A DNA stretch of 64,000 nt from an uncultured Acidobacteriota bacterium. Lineage in GTDB: Bacteria > Acidobacteriota > CAIWXX01. Below are positions 46,257 through 55,972 of this stretch, in pieces. The position numbers and the translations under genes are program-made. The notes under the pieces were generated by a model. That model worked only from the letters and a program-made list of their open reading frames with translations, searched no databases and had not been told where the DNA came from. The stretch is from positions 1-64,000 of the forward strand of contig CAIWXX010000010.1 of assembly GCA_903916735.1 (NCBI GenBank). Reading direction: 5' to 3'. The first letter of the stretch is position 1. Every line of letters starts with the position of its first letter.

Positions 46257-47225
46257 CTACGGAATCAGCAACACCTTGCCCGTTGTCCGCCGCTCTTCCA
46301 GAGCGCGATGGGCATCGGCGGCCTGGTCGAGGCTGAAGGTAGCGCCGATTGCAATCTTCAAGGTGCCGTCCTTGATCCAGTTGAAGAGTTCGTGAGATCT
46401 CTCCAGCAATTCATCGCGAGTGGCGATGTAGTGAAAAAGACTTGGGCGCGTCAAGTAAAGCGATCCCTTGGTGTTCAAGATAGACGGATCGAAAGCCGGC
46501 ACCGGGCCGCTCGATTGCCCGAACAAGACGAGCATCCCGCGCCTCGACAGGCAGTTGAGGCTCCGTTCGAATGTCGATTTACCAACCGAGTCGTAGACGA
46601 CCTGCACTCCCTTGCCGTCGGTCAGCCGCCTGACTTCAACCTCAAAATCAACTTTTTCGTAATTGATGACTTCGTGGGCGCCGGCCTCTCTAGCTCGGGC
46701 AGTCTTCTCATCCGTGCCGGCAGTTCCGATGACGCGAGCGCCGACCTTTCTGGCAATCTGGCAGAGGAGCAAGCCGACTCCACCTGCTGCCGCATGGATC
46801 AGGCACGTATCGCCTTTGCGGAGGCGATAGGTCGAGCGGGCCAGGTAATGCGCCGCCATCCCCTGCAGCATGCTCGCAGCCGCCGTGCGATCGTCAACCC
46901 ATTTGGGAACTTTCAACAGGCGATCGGCAGGCACCAGATTCATATCGCAGTAGGAGCCGGGGATTCCAGTCCAAGCCACGCGGTCGCCGGGAGCGACGGA
47001 CCTGACGCCGTCGCCAACACTTTCAACGACACCGGCGCCTTCCAGGCCGATCGGGTAAGGCAGTGGGTTCTTATAAAGTCCCGTCCTCTGATAAATATCG
47101 ATGAAGTTAACTCCACAAGCCGTGACTCGAACGAGCGCCATACGTTCGGTACATGGCGGCGCCGGCATCTCTTTCAATTTCATGACCTCTGGCCCGCCGA
47201 ATTCATGGATCATGATTCTTTTCAT
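46257..47225 (-). CDS. Quinone oxidoreductase (zinc-free MDR family)
   Basis: 322 residues, NADPH:quinone reductase type. The GroES-like domain contains ACGVNFIDIYQRTGLY (the zinc Cys/His ligands of alcohol dehydrogenases are absent), followed by GLEGAGVV-SVGDGV and the Rossmann block LIHAAAGGVGLLLCQIARKVGA, which holds the QOR signature AAGGVG. The C-terminal AHRALEERRTTGKVLLIP end is typical for Qor. The ATG at 47225 follows AAGGGAA. It may be co-transcribed with the P1 peptidase and pyr genes upstream (gap 22 bp). Confidence 0.92.
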   Translation of the reverse strand: MKRIMIHEFGGPEVMKLKEMPAPPCTERMALVRVTACGVNFIDIYQRTGLYKNPLPYPIGLEGAGVVESVGDGVRSVAPGDRVAWTGIPGSYCDMNLVPADRLLKVPKWVDDRTAAASMLQGMAAHYLARSTYRLRKGDTCLIHAAAGGVGLLLCQIARKVGARVIGTAGTDEKTARAREAGAHEVINYEKVDFEVEVRRLTDGKGVQVVYDSVGKSTFERSLNCLSRRGMLVLFGQSSGPVPAFDPSILNTKGSLYLTRPSLFHYIATRDELLERSHELFNWIKDGTLKIAIGATFSLDQAADAHRALEERRTTGKVLLIP

Positions 47226-47247
47226 TATAGTGTTTCCCTTTTTGAAA

Positions 47248-48525
47248 TTATTGCCGAAAAAGAGCTTTCCTCTGCGATAGGACAATCCTTTTCAGGCGAT
47301 CGAGCGGCAACGCGTAAGCTGTGTTGCCGTCCCTTCCAACCGTTGTCTGCGCCATACAGACAGCGTTAAGAACGGCTTCTTCCACCGCTTCCTCGGTGGC
47401 TTCAAAAAGCGGCGTGATGTGTCCGTCCGAAAGGAGTCTCACGTCATAAAAAAGCTCTTTCGGGTAGTGTGGGATGCGATAGGCCGTGGAAAACACGATG
47501 GCGAAGTCGCCACTCGAATGCCTCACCGTCGATCCTGTTCTAGCGAGCCCAACGACGGCACGCTTCGCCAGCCGCAGGCACTGGCGGGAATCCAGAGGAG
47601 CATCGGTGCCGATGATGATGATGACGGAACCGTCATTCTGTCCGCGCGGTTGCAGATCGGGGATCCACCGCCCTACCGGGATGCCGTCCACCATCAGATC
47701 CTTGCGCGCGCCGAAATTCGCATTTACCAGAGCGCCAACTGTGAAACCGCCCTCCTCTTTCGAAAGAACCCGTGAAGCCGTGCCGATCCCGCCCTTAAAA
47801 TCAAATGCCATCATTCCGGCGCCGGCGCCCACGGCACCTTCCGGCACGGGGCCCGATCGAGCCGAATCGAGCGCCTGGACGACTTCTGATTCGCCGACCG
47901 CGCGTGCCTGTGCGTCATTGAGAAAAGAGTCATCGCACTCACCAACAACAGGCAGGACGACATCGTCGGTGATTCCCAGATCCGGGTATTTGCGGATCAT
48001 CCAGGCAATGCACGCATCGCTGACTCGGCCCACATTCATCGTATTGGTCAAGAGGATCGGGACTTCAAGCGCTCCGGCTTCGTTGACCCAGTGAAGGCCG
48101 GTCACTTCGCCATTCCCATTGATCACAAAGGCCGCAGCTGGAACTTTTTCGCGCCACAGATCGCCTCCATGAGGGATGACGGCTGTAACCCCTGTGCGAA
48201 TGGGGCCTTTGCCGGGAATGAGCAACCCCTCGCCGCGGATGATGGTTGAATGCCCGACGAGCACGCCATTGACATCGGTGATCGCGTTGAAAGGGCCTGG
48301 CGCGTATTGACCAACCGTAATTCCGAGATCTCGGAGTCTTGTGCGCTGATCGGTTTCGCGGGCCTGGATATGCATCGTGAAAAGACCCACGTGCCATGCC
48401 ATGAGGAAAAGCGTCAACGGCCAATTTCGAAGACATGAAGATCTGAATGCACTCTTGGAAGTCGATGTCCTGTGATGCTCTTGCAGTTGATCCGCTACGG
48501 GCTCATGGCACGCCGATGTCTTCAT
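47248..48525 (-). CDS. P1-family (DmpA-like) peptidase
   Basis: 425 residues, an N-terminal-nucleophile hydrolase of the DmpA/BapA group, which are L-aminopeptidase/D-esterases. The first 50 residues carry a hydrophobic segment (LRNWPLTLFLMAWHVGLFTM) that may be a signal or anchor. The family order is ITDVNGVLVGHST, INGNGEVTGLHWVNEAG, the GAGAGMMAFDFKGGIGTASR block, and NDGSVIIIIGTDAPL, where autoprocessing before Ser300 would expose the nucleophile. It lies 36 bp from the pyrD end and on the same strand. The substrate (short peptides or esters) is unknown. Confidence 0.88.
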   Translation of the reverse strand: MKTSACHEPVADQLQEHHRTSTSKSAFRSSCLRNWPLTLFLMAWHVGLFTMHIQARETDQRTRLRDLGITVGQYAPGPFNAITDVNGVLVGHSTIIRGEGLLIPGKGPIRTGVTAVIPHGGDLWREKVPAAAFVINGNGEVTGLHWVNEAGALEVPILLTNTMNVGRVSDACIAWMIRKYPDLGITDDVVLPVVGECDDSFLNDAQARAVGESEVVQALDSARSGPVPEGAVGAGAGMMAFDFKGGIGTASRVLSKEEGGFTVGALVNANFGARKDLMVDGIPVGRWIPDLQPRGQNDGSVIIIIGTDAPLDSRQCLRLAKRAVVGLARTGSTVRHSSGDFAIVFSTAYRIPHYPKELFYDVRLLSDGHITPLFEATEEAVEEAVLNAVCMAQTTVGRDGNTAYALPLDRLKRIVLSQRKALFRQ

Positions 48526-48561
48526 GTTCTCGCCACCTGTCTTTCAATATGTCTCACTGGG

Positions 48562-49482
48562 TTATCGCCTGGGTCCGATATGACAGCACCCGATGATATC
48601 GGCGAGCTTCTGTCGACGAGATACCAGATAGTCCTGAATTCCATTCAGGATTTCGATTGAAACATGGGGATTAATGAAGTTAGTGGTGCCGATTTGGATA
48701 GCGCCGGCCCCTGCCATGAAGAATTCAATGGCATCCCGCCACGTGCTGATGCCGCCCATCCCAATGACGGGGATGCTGACAGTGCGCGCGACCTGGTAGA
48801 CCATGCGTACAGCAACAGGCCGGATGGCAGGACCGGATAGCCCTCCCATGCCGGTGGCTGTGCGCGTTTCGCCGGTTTCGATGTCGATGGCCATTCCGAG
48901 CAGCGTATTGATCAGCGAGACGGCGTCGGCTCCTGCTTCTTCAGCACTCTGCGCGATCGACGCGATGTCGGTGATGTTGGGCGAGAGTTTGGCGATGAGG
49001 GGCTTTTTGGTTGCCTTGCGAATACGGCTCACAAGCGAAAAAGTGGCATCGCGGTTCATGCCGGGGCAGCGTCCGTTCTCTTTGATATTGGGGCAGGAGA
49101 TATTGAGTTCGAGAGCGTGGATTCCATCCGTCGCGTCGCACACACGGCTCACTTCTTCGTACTCATTTTCTGTTTCGCCGCAGACGTTGACGATGACGGT
49201 CGCACCAGTCTCGCGCAGCAACGGCAGCTTCTCCTGGATAAAAGCATGAATGCCGATGCCTGAGAGCCCGATTGAATTCAGCATTCCGGATGGGGTTTCC
49301 CAAATGCGCGGCGGCGGGTTGCCGATTCGCGGCTTCATGTAGAGGCCTTTGACGACAATCCCTCCGATCGCCGAAAGATCGATAAATCGACCGATCTCTT
49401 CACCGTAACCGACACAGCCGCTGGCGAGAAGAACAGGATTCTTCAGTGACAACGAGCCGATTCTTACGTCAAGTCCTTCCAT
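48562..49482 (-). CDS. pyrD: Dihydroorotate dehydrogenase, class 1B catalytic subunit
   Basis: 306 residues, TIM barrel with FMN, makes orotate in pyrimidine synthesis. It starts MEGLDVRIGSLSLKNPVLLAS, carries the catalytic Cys in ELNISCPNIKENG, Lys in PLIAKLSPNITDI, and the phosphate loop PVIGMGGISTWRDAIEFFMAGA. The start overlaps the end of pyrK by 19 bp, as in pyrK-pyrD operons, and class 1B is confirmed by that partner. The start at 49482 is the ATG that gives the family N-terminus. Confidence 0.94.
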   Translation of the reverse strand: MEGLDVRIGSLSLKNPVLLASGCVGYGEEIGRFIDLSAIGGIVVKGLYMKPRIGNPPPRIWETPSGMLNSIGLSGIGIHAFIQEKLPLLRETGATVIVNVCGETENEYEEVSRVCDATDGIHALELNISCPNIKENGRCPGMNRDATFSLVSRIRKATKKPLIAKLSPNITDIASIAQSAEEAGADAVSLINTLLGMAIDIETGETRTATGMGGLSGPAIRPVAVRMVYQVARTVSIPVIGMGGISTWRDAIEFFMAGAGAIQIGTTNFINPHVSIEILNGIQDYLVSRRQKLADIIGCCHIGPRR

Positions 49483-50222
49483 CGAATGTCCTTTGCGCCG
49501 AAGATGGGGCCATCGATGCAGACGCGCCTGTATCCGCTCTCTCCCGCTGGAATGACACAACCGATGCAGATGCCGAACCCGCAGGCCATGCGGGCCTCCA
49601 TCGAAAATTCCGTTCGGATACCGTCGGCCAATTCAGCGACGCGGTGCAGCATGGCATGCGGTCCGCAGCCATAGATGACGGGAGGAGTATTCTTCTGGAG
49701 GTAGTCGGCGAGTGGATCAGTGAGAAACCCCTGGCGACCGGCACTGCCGTCTTCGGTCGTGATGACGAGGCGATCACAAAACCTCTCGAAATATTCAGGT
49801 TCAACAATCTGCTCCTTCGTGCGTCCTCCGTAAAAGAGGACGGGTGAAAGATGGCTGATTCGTCGAACTAGATCATAGAAAGGAGCGATCCCGCGGCCTC
49901 CGGCCACGATCACAGGATGATCGCCGTCGCCGAGGCAAAAGCCGTTGCCGAGTGGGCCAAGGACTTTGGTTGTGTTGCCGGGGCGCAATGCGACAAGCCA
50001 GTCAGTGCCGCACCCGACCGCTTGAAAAACAATTGAAATTCTATCGCCGTCGACATGGGCGATTGAAAAAGGCCGTGCAAGAAATGCCTCCGGACTTGCC
50101 GACACCATCACAAACTGCCCGGGTCTCATTTCGGCAGCGATTGAAGGCGCTTCGAGAGTCAACCTGACATAACTCTTGAGAGGCTCCACGGAGATCACGC
50201 GTGCGGCTAAATAGTGGGCCAT
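49464..50222 (-). CDS. pyrK: Dihydroorotate dehydrogenase electron transfer subunit
   Basis: 252 residues. FAD-binding domain (RPFSIAHVDGDRISIVFQAVGCGTDWL), NAD domain starting VIVAGGRGIAPFYDLVRRI, and a C-terminal Cys cluster ACGFGICIGCVIPAGESGYRRVC holding the [2Fe-2S] centre (four Cys, C-x4-C-x2-C-x11-C). It passes electrons from PyrD's FMN to NAD. The ATG at 50222 gives the family N-terminus; the frame is open further upstream into an unrelated gap. It overlaps pyrD. Confidence 0.93.
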   Translation of the reverse strand: MAHYLAARVISVEPLKSYVRLTLEAPSIAAEMRPGQFVMVSASPEAFLARPFSIAHVDGDRISIVFQAVGCGTDWLVALRPGNTTKVLGPLGNGFCLGDGDHPVIVAGGRGIAPFYDLVRRISHLSPVLFYGGRTKEQIVEPEYFERFCDRLVITTEDGSAGRQGFLTDPLADYLQKNTPPVIYGCGPHAMLHRVAELADGIRTEFSMEARMACGFGICIGCVIPAGESGYRRVCIDGPIFGAKDIRWKDLT

Positions 50223-50310
50223 TCCTCGTTCACCCTTTGCGGCATTGATTCTATCATGAGCGGGGCGAAGGATCCGTGCGCGCTGGTAATGGCGAAGGCG
50301 GCGACGGCTT

Positions 50311-51027
50311 TCAAGCAGTGCGAATCCTATAACAGCGCCATGTGAATTCGAGAAATTGAAGGGGAAGGCGCAATAGAAGTCTGGGCGGTATCCTTGCGTG
50401 TGGACCTGCATGCCTTGGATAATGTTCAATCTCGACCTGATGAATCCGCTTTTTTTGGCGGAGAGACCGAAGAACGATTTCCACCGGTATGAAGGGTTGC
50501 CGTGGATCGACACGCGGGGCGATCTCCCGTATCAATTCCCGCCGGTAAATCGTCGCCCCATCCACATCCTTCAGCTGGATTCCGAAGAATAATCGAATGG
50601 CGCGGCCATAAAGGCCGGTGAGGGCTTGTTTCAAGGCATGGTCCGTCCGATCACGACGGACACCGATCACCATGTCATTCCCATCGATGGCTCTGACCAT
50701 CGGGAGGATCGACGATGGGTGAATCTGAAGATCAACCGGCAGGAAAACAAGAAGGTTTTTTGTCGCCGAAAGAAGCCCGACCAAAGCCGATGGGTGGCTT
50801 CCGATTTTTCGACGGTTGCGAATGAGATGGATTCGGCCGTTGCGACGTGTCGCGTGTTCGACGATATCGGCTGTTTTATCGGCGCTGTGATCATCGACAA
50901 CTATGATCTCGTAGTCATCGCAGAGCCCTTCACAAAAGTGGATAGCATGATCAAGCACTTCCGCGATGAAATCGGCCTCGTTGTATGTCGGAATCACGAT
51001 GGATATGGTTGGCTTCGTTGTGTCCAT
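50311..51027 (-). CDS. Family 2 glycosyltransferase (DPM-synthase-like)
   Basis: 238 residues. GT-A fold with SIVIPTYNEADFIAEVLD, the UDP/GDP-sugar block EIIVVDDHSADKTADI and an LPVDLQIHPSSI stretch where family members carry the DxD-like metal site. It resembles dolichol-phosphate/polyprenyl-phosphate mannosyltransferases that charge lipid carriers for GT-C enzymes, two of which lie in this window. The C-terminus is a basic amphipathic helix. The start at 51027 follows GAGGGA. Its gene overlaps a small Cys-rich frame upstream. Confidence 0.85.
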   Translation of the reverse strand: MDTTKPTISIVIPTYNEADFIAEVLDHAIHFCEGLCDDYEIIVVDDHSADKTADIVEHATRRNGRIHLIRNRRKIGSHPSALVGLLSATKNLLVFLPVDLQIHPSSILPMVRAIDGNDMVIGVRRDRTDHALKQALTGLYGRAIRLFFGIQLKDVDGATIYRRELIREIAPRVDPRQPFIPVEIVLRSLRQKKRIHQVEIEHYPRHAGPHARIPPRLLLRLPLQFLEFTWRCYRIRTA

Positions 51028-51253
51028 AGAATGCTTCCCTCTCAGATACGTCCCCATAATCTCGGCATCCCGCACAGCCGATGCGCTTCACATCAGACTG
51101 GTATCTCTCCTCCAGAACCTCCCGCTGCATCCACCGCGTGGAGATCGAGCCGACTCCATCCCGGCAATCCGGCCGTTGAATGCATTCCCAAGATAAAGGG
51201 CAAGGGGATTTGCGGCGCAGAGGATTGGTTGCGATGATGTTCTCTACTTTCAT
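50951..51253 (-). CDS. Small Cys-rich hypothetical protein
   Basis: 100 codons. The ATG at 51253 has GGGAG upstream. It encodes SPCPLSWECIQRPDCRD and, later, RIGCAGCRDY: five cysteines in two clusters, which suggests a zinc or iron-sulfur site. The frame overlaps the glycosyltransferase start by 77 bp in a different frame, and its last 30 residues lie in that overlap, so its natural end may have been altered by a frameshift. The family is unknown. Confidence 0.45.
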   Translation of the reverse strand: MKVENIIATNPLRRKSPCPLSWECIQRPDCRDGVGSISTRWMQREVLEERYQSDVKRIGCAGCRDYGDVSEREAFYGHNEANHIHRDSDIQRGRFHRGSA

Positions 51254-51650
51254 TTAACTCCCATGAAAGGAGTTATTTTATCCTGTCGAGCGTCTTCGAT
51301 GAAAGGAAAATATTTCGTTCATTGAGTGGTCTGAATGAGATGGGGTGCTCAGGAAAGTGGGGCAAGAGAGTAGGACAGGGCTGCGGCATCGCCGACGTTA
51401 GCGATTGAGAAGGCGATGTAAAAAGGAAAAAGCAGAAATCTTTCGTGATCCTCGTGCTGGAATTGACTTGTTTTCCTTGCAATCAGCGGACAGACAATCG
51501 GGGAAACAACCGCCAGTGCGGCCTACGAGGAGCATCGCCATCCTGTCCATTTTGCCAGTGCCTGGTTGTTTGGAGGGCGAGTGCCGTGGAATTATGTGCA
51601 GGAGGCTGCGCCTGTCATGGCCCCTCATCCCTTCTCCCTGGCCTCCCCTC
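51254..51650. other. Intergenic; no gene seen
   Basis: No convincing gene. An inverted pair (CATCGCC near 51387 and GGCGATG near 51412) could form a hairpin followed by TAAAAAGG. Codon pattern is absent. Confidence 0.5.
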
Positions 51651-53507
51651 CTATTGTTGCTGAAGCCAAAGTTCCATGACAAGGAGTGAGTAGACGACGA
51701 GTGCCCAGTTGTGATCCGTCAGGCAACGCTTTTCGAGAACCTTTTTGATGAAGGATTGATCCAGATAGGCGAGGATCTTTGCTGAAGGTGAGAGAAGGCT
51801 ATCCAGCACAACCTCGCGCAACTCTCCTTCCAACCACTTCTGAAGTGGGATTTCGAATCCTCGCTTCGGCCCTCTCAAGACCTCTTCCGGAAGGCAGTTC
51901 CGGTAGGCGTCTCGGAGCAGAGGCTTGAGGCGCCCGTAACGCACTTTGAAATGAGACGGCAGTCGGGCGGTGAACTCGGCAATGCGATGATCCAACAGCG
52001 GAGACCGCGCTTCAAGTGATGCCGCCATCGTGGCCATGTCCATCTTCACAAGTAGAGCGCTGGGCAGAATGATTTGAATGTCGGTGGAGAGCTGTGTATC
52101 GAGCGGCCCCGGATTTTTCTGGGCCATGCTTTCAATCAAGTCCTCAGTCGACCGTTGAGGTGGGGCTCTCCATGCACGAGCCTTATCCTTTTCGAGAAGG
52201 AGATCGGTCGTCCATGTGATGTATCGCTCAGGTGGTGTTAATTCGAGCCCACGCGTGAAACGCGCCCAGAAGCCGGCAGGTGTCCTGCGCTCGTGCCGTC
52301 CGGCAAGCCGGCTGGACGGTTGGATGCATGCAAGCATCCTGGCGATGCGCGATGGCAACAATTCAGCGGCTCGCACGGCGAGGTATCGCCGATAGCCCGC
52401 GAACACCTCGTCCCCGCCATCTCCGTTCAATACGACAGTGACATGTTGACGCGCCAGTCGTGCGATCGCCATCGATGGAATGGCACTGGGATCAGCGAAC
52501 GGCTGATCATATTGGCGAACAAGGCGTTCCAATTCGGCGCGAGGCGTTACTTCGAGTCGCAGCACCGTGCTCTGAACGCCGAAATGCGCCGCCGTTCGGC
52601 GGGCGATGGGTGATTCGTCGAAGGCATCGTCGCCGGCTTGAATTGTAAATGTTTGAAGCTTTGTTCCGATGTGTTGAGCCGCTTCCCAGGTGACGATGGA
52701 CGAGTCGATGCCTCCTGATAGAAACACGCCGAGCGGCACGTCACTCTCCAGGCGTGCCTGTACGGCTTCAGCCACGAGCTCGCGCACGTGCCTGAGAGCG
52801 TCGCCGTATCCGATTCGCAATTTTGGCTGGTAGTCCAGTGACCAGTAGGATTTCAATTCAAGATTCGTGCCGTCGAAGCGGAGCCACGAGGCAGCCGGCA
52901 GGGCCGAGACCCCTTTCCAGATTGTCGACGGCTGCGGCACAACTCCAATTGACAGAAAGTCATAGATCGCCTGAGGATCGATGGCGGGATCGTATCCGCA
53001 GCCTCGAGCCAGCGGCTGTAATGCTTTCAACTCAGAGGCAAAAATTAATCCGCCGCCGGGCGTGCGCGAATAATAGAGGGGCTTCTTCCCGAAACGATCC
53101 CGACCCAGCACAAGAATTCGTTGCCGGCTGTCCCAAATGGCAAAGGCGAACATTCCGACCAGCCGGCGGCAGAGATCCGGGCCGGCTTCCTCATAAAGAT
53201 GCACGAGCACTTCGGTGTCGCATCGGGTTCGAAAAGTGTGTCCTCGCCGTATGAGGTCTTTCCGCAGCTCGACATGATTATAAATTTCCCCGTTAAAAAC
53301 GACGACGATCGTGCCATCTTCATTTGTGAGCGGCTGCTTTCCACCATCAATGTCGATGATGGAGAGGCGGCGGATGCCAAGAAAAACAGGTGGACTCGAG
53401 AAGTGACCCTGGTCGTCCGGTCCGCGGTGAATCAGAGCGCGGAGCGCTTCAGACAGAGATTCCCGATCCATTTCGGGTTCAACCCATCCTCCGGTTATGC
53501 CGCACAT
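51651..53507 (-). CDS. asnB: Asparagine synthetase, glutamine-hydrolysing (paralog 1)
   Basis: 618 residues. The N-terminal nucleophile Cys2 (MCGITGGWV) starts a class II glutaminase domain, with RGPDDQGHF and FNGEIYNHVELR. The C-terminal synthetase domain has the ATP P-loop LSGGIDSS (about 265) and GDGGDEVFAGYRRY. In this lineage such enzymes often sit in glycan or lipid biosynthesis loci and may use other acceptors. It shares a neighbourhood with glycosyltransferases, but the intergenic gaps leave it as a single unit. A paralog lies at 57036. Confidence 0.9.
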   Translation of the reverse strand: MCGITGGWVEPEMDRESLSEALRALIHRGPDDQGHFSSPPVFLGIRRLSIIDIDGGKQPLTNEDGTIVVVFNGEIYNHVELRKDLIRRGHTFRTRCDTEVLVHLYEEAGPDLCRRLVGMFAFAIWDSRQRILVLGRDRFGKKPLYYSRTPGGGLIFASELKALQPLARGCGYDPAIDPQAIYDFLSIGVVPQPSTIWKGVSALPAASWLRFDGTNLELKSYWSLDYQPKLRIGYGDALRHVRELVAEAVQARLESDVPLGVFLSGGIDSSIVTWEAAQHIGTKLQTFTIQAGDDAFDESPIARRTAAHFGVQSTVLRLEVTPRAELERLVRQYDQPFADPSAIPSMAIARLARQHVTVVLNGDGGDEVFAGYRRYLAVRAAELLPSRIARMLACIQPSSRLAGRHERRTPAGFWARFTRGLELTPPERYITWTTDLLLEKDKARAWRAPPQRSTEDLIESMAQKNPGPLDTQLSTDIQIILPSALLVKMDMATMAASLEARSPLLDHRIAEFTARLPSHFKVRYGRLKPLLRDAYRNCLPEEVLRGPKRGFEIPLQKWLEGELREVVLDSLLSPSAKILAYLDQSFIKKVLEKRCLTDHNWALVVYSLLVMELWLQQQ

Positions 53508-54227
53508 GATATGCCGGTCGATACCGTTGACGGTAAACCAAGAGACATAATGTGCGAGATGCTGACCATCTCTGTGACGACGTGATGCTGCAGCATGAAC
53601 ATACTCATGTTACTCTTACCATTCCCACAGACTGAGGGCAAGCAAAACACCAGGTTCATTTCGAAAATCGATGGCGTTTCCCATTCGCCAAGGCACGGGT
53701 TCTATGGCTTTCGCATCTGGTGAATTTCAAAAACGGCACTGTCTATGAACCCCGATGCCGCAGCATCCATAAGATCCATCGGATTTCTCGGGACTCGCCA
53801 ATCCGATTGGGTGTGACAGTGTTCGCTAAAGCGTCACAACTGACACAGATGATGGACAGGGGTTGCTCTATACGACCCTTCATCCAAACGGGAAGACAAC
53901 CGAGTTTCCACGTTGGACGTCGCCGTGATCGATTTGTGTCAGGAGGGTTCCCCCTGGGCCAAGTTTCGTCGGACGAAGGGGCGGGCTCTCCTCATGGATC
54001 GGAGCTACAATGGCAAAGGGTTGTTCGGAAGGCTCTGCGAAGAAGAGGGTTTTATCACCGGGGAATCTGCGCTAAAACTCACGATAGTCGGCGGTCGATG
54101 CCGTGATATGGAATGATGAGCCGAGGTACGCATTTGTTATCCACCAGGCGTTCGCGCCTCCCCTCGAGATTCTGCGAGGACGCGGCTCTCTCTGAGCCGC
54201 GCCCCGCTTTGGTTCTTGAATTCGCGA
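53508..54227. other. Long gap, no gene recognised; hairpin near the right end
   Basis: 720 bp without a supported gene. Short open frames exist on both strands but show neither a family motif nor a good ribosome site. GCGGCTC-TCTCT-GAGCCGC near 54184 is a 7-bp hairpin 30-45 bp after the end of hcp; no T-tract follows, so terminator function is uncertain. The stretch may be an old, fully decayed gene. Confidence 0.5.
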
Positions 54228-55883
54228 TTAGTGCCCTTCCATCGCAGCCTTGAGATCTGCGTCGACTGTTGTGATGGGCTTGATGTTGAATTTGTCAACG
54301 AGTACTTGCAGAACGGCCGGCGTCACGAAGGCGGGGAGGCTTGGCCCGAGGCGAATGTTTTTTATTCCGAGAGACAGCAGGGTGAGGAGAATACACACGG
54401 CCTTCTGTTCGTACCAGGAGAGGATGAACGATAGCGGCAGATCGTTGACACCGCACTCGAAAGCTTGCGCCAGCGCGCTCGCGACCTTGATGGCCGAGTA
54501 GGCGTCGTTGCACTGGCCGACATCGAGCAGCCGCGGGATGCCGTTGATATCGCCGAAGTCGAGCTTGTTGAACCGGTATTTGCCGCATGCGAGTGTCAGG
54601 ATAATCGCATCGTCGGGCACGGCTTCAGCGAACTCGGTGTAGTAATTCCGTCCCGGCTTGGCGCCGTCGCACCCCCCGATGAGGAAGAAGCGACGAATGG
54701 CGCCTTTTTTCACAGCATCGATCACTTTATCCGCGACTCCCAGGACGGCATTGTGCCCGAATCCGACGAGGATGGTTTTCTCCGGCTCGTCCGCGGGGAA
54801 ACCGACGGCTGCGAGTGCCGCGTCGATGACCGGCTTGAAATTGAAATCTGCAATGTGCTTCACGCCCGGCCATGCGACAAGACCACTCGTGAAGATGCGT
54901 GTCTTGTAAGTCTCGCGCGGAGCTTGGATGCAGTTGGTCGTCATGAGGATGGCGCCAGGGAAGGCGTCGAATTCCTTTGCCTGATCTTGCCAGGCGCCGC
55001 CGTAGTTGCCGGCGAGGTGCTTGTATTTCTTGAGCCCGGGATAGCCGTGAGCCGGCAGCATCTCGCTGTGCGTGTATACATTGATTCCAGTTCCAGCCGT
55101 CTGTTTGAGCAATTCCTCGAGATCCTTCAAATCGTGGCCGGAAACAAGGATTGCCTTGCCCTTCAGCGGTGTGATGCGCACAGGGGTCGGCACCGGCTGT
55201 CCATAGGCGCCTGTGTTGGCGGCATCGAGTAACTCCATCACACGCAGATTGACCGTGCCGCATTCCAGAACCAGGGCCAATAGATCGTCGATTGTCTGCT
55301 TCGGCCGCGTGAGGTACTCCAACGCTCGATGCATGAATGCAAAGACGGCGTCGTCTTCATGCCCGAGAATGTGCGCGTGATGAGCGTAAGCCGCCGTGCC
55401 CTTCAGCCCATAGACGAGCAGTTCCTGGAGGCCGGTGAGATCGGCGCCCTGTGATGCGTACCGGCCGGAAATACCGACGTTTTGGGCTTGTTCGAGCAGC
55501 CCGGCGTTCGAACCTGCCGGTCGCCATTCAGCCGGGCCGGCGACGGCATCGACCTTCTGCCCCGCGGCGAGAGCGGCGGTTTCATAGAGCTTCTGAGCCT
55601 TGTTGCGGATGTCGGCAGCCTTGTGGAGCTCGGCTTCCACGCGCTGAGGATCAAAGTTAACGTTGGTAATGGTCGTGAACAGAGCCTCGAAGAGGAAGAG
55701 ATCAACGGCTGGATCTTTCGCTCCGAGCTGCCGTGCGCGATGCGCGTATTGGCTGATGCCTTTCGCAGCGTGGACTAAGAGGTCCTGTAACGCTGCAGTC
55801 TCAGCGTCCTTGCCGCAGACGCCGATCTTTTCGCAGCCCGTGCCTCGCGAAGTTTGTTCACATTGCCAGCAGAACATATTCAT
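54228..55883 (-). CDS. hcp: Hybrid-cluster protein (hydroxylamine reductase)
   Basis: 551 residues, normal for Hcp. Cys5, 8, 17 and 23 (C-x2-C-x8-C-x5-C) hold a [4Fe-4S] cluster as in class I members, and later blocks supply the ligands of the hybrid Fe-S-O cluster ([37 protein letters not shown] and [16 protein letters not shown]). The protein reduces hydroxylamine and NO-related compounds and is a marker of nitrosative stress and anaerobic life. GAAGGAGATGACCT precedes the ATG at 55883. It is divergent from a Crp/Fnr regulator, a pairing known for HcpR-type control. No hcr reductase gene is near. Confidence 0.96.
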   Translation of the reverse strand: MNMFCWQCEQTSRGTGCEKIGVCGKDAETAALQDLLVHAAKGISQYAHRARQLGAKDPAVDLFLFEALFTTITNVNFDPQRVEAELHKAADIRNKAQKLYETAALAAGQKVDAVAGPAEWRPAGSNAGLLEQAQNVGISGRYASQGADLTGLQELLVYGLKGTAAYAHHAHILGHEDDAVFAFMHRALEYLTRPKQTIDDLLALVLECGTVNLRVMELLDAANTGAYGQPVPTPVRITPLKGKAILVSGHDLKDLEELLKQTAGTGINVYTHSEMLPAHGYPGLKKYKHLAGNYGGAWQDQAKEFDAFPGAILMTTNCIQAPRETYKTRIFTSGLVAWPGVKHIADFNFKPVIDAALAAVGFPADEPEKTILVGFGHNAVLGVADKVIDAVKKGAIRRFFLIGGCDGAKPGRNYYTEFAEAVPDDAIILTLACGKYRFNKLDFGDINGIPRLLDVGQCNDAYSAIKVASALAQAFECGVNDLPLSFILSWYEQKAVCILLTLLSLGIKNIRLGPSLPAFVTPAVLQVLVDKFNIKPITTVDADLKAAMEGH

Positions 55884-55919
55884 AGGTCATCTCCTTCAGA
55901 CGGTTGAATTTTTCTTTTC

Positions 55920-55941
55920 CCATGGCATGATTTTGCCATGG
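55920..55941. promoter_or_regulatory. 22-bp palindrome in the hcp promoter
   Basis: CCATGGCA ... TGCCATGG, perfect 8-bp arms around TGATTT. Together with the Crp/Fnr box it fills the short divergent control region. On the minus strand CAAAAT at 55935-55930 sits where the -10 box of hcp would be, inside the palindrome. It could be a second operator. Confidence 0.5.
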
Positions 55942-55956
55942 ATGAAAAGCAATATC

Positions 55957-55972
55957 CTTGATGTGAGTCAAG
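55957..55972. promoter_or_regulatory. Crp/Fnr-type operator of hcp
   Basis: CTTGATGTGAGTCAAG is a near-perfect palindrome of the TTGA-n6-TCAA type, close to Fnr, DNR and HcpR boxes. Its centre (55964.5) lies 41.5 bp before the position where hcp transcription should start if the -10 box is at 55935-55930, the classic class II activation geometry. It is probably recognised by the regulator encoded next to it. Confidence 0.68.

Noticed and set aside
51405-51689. Plus-strand frame at the end of the first asparagine synthetase
   Set aside because: It overlaps the 3' end of that gene on the opposite strand and is rich in Pro/Arg, as expected from antisense reading.
53720-54116. Short plus-strand frames in the gap upstream of hcp's end
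   Set aside because: Overlapping frames of similar length on one strand and no family motif; composition looks noncoding.
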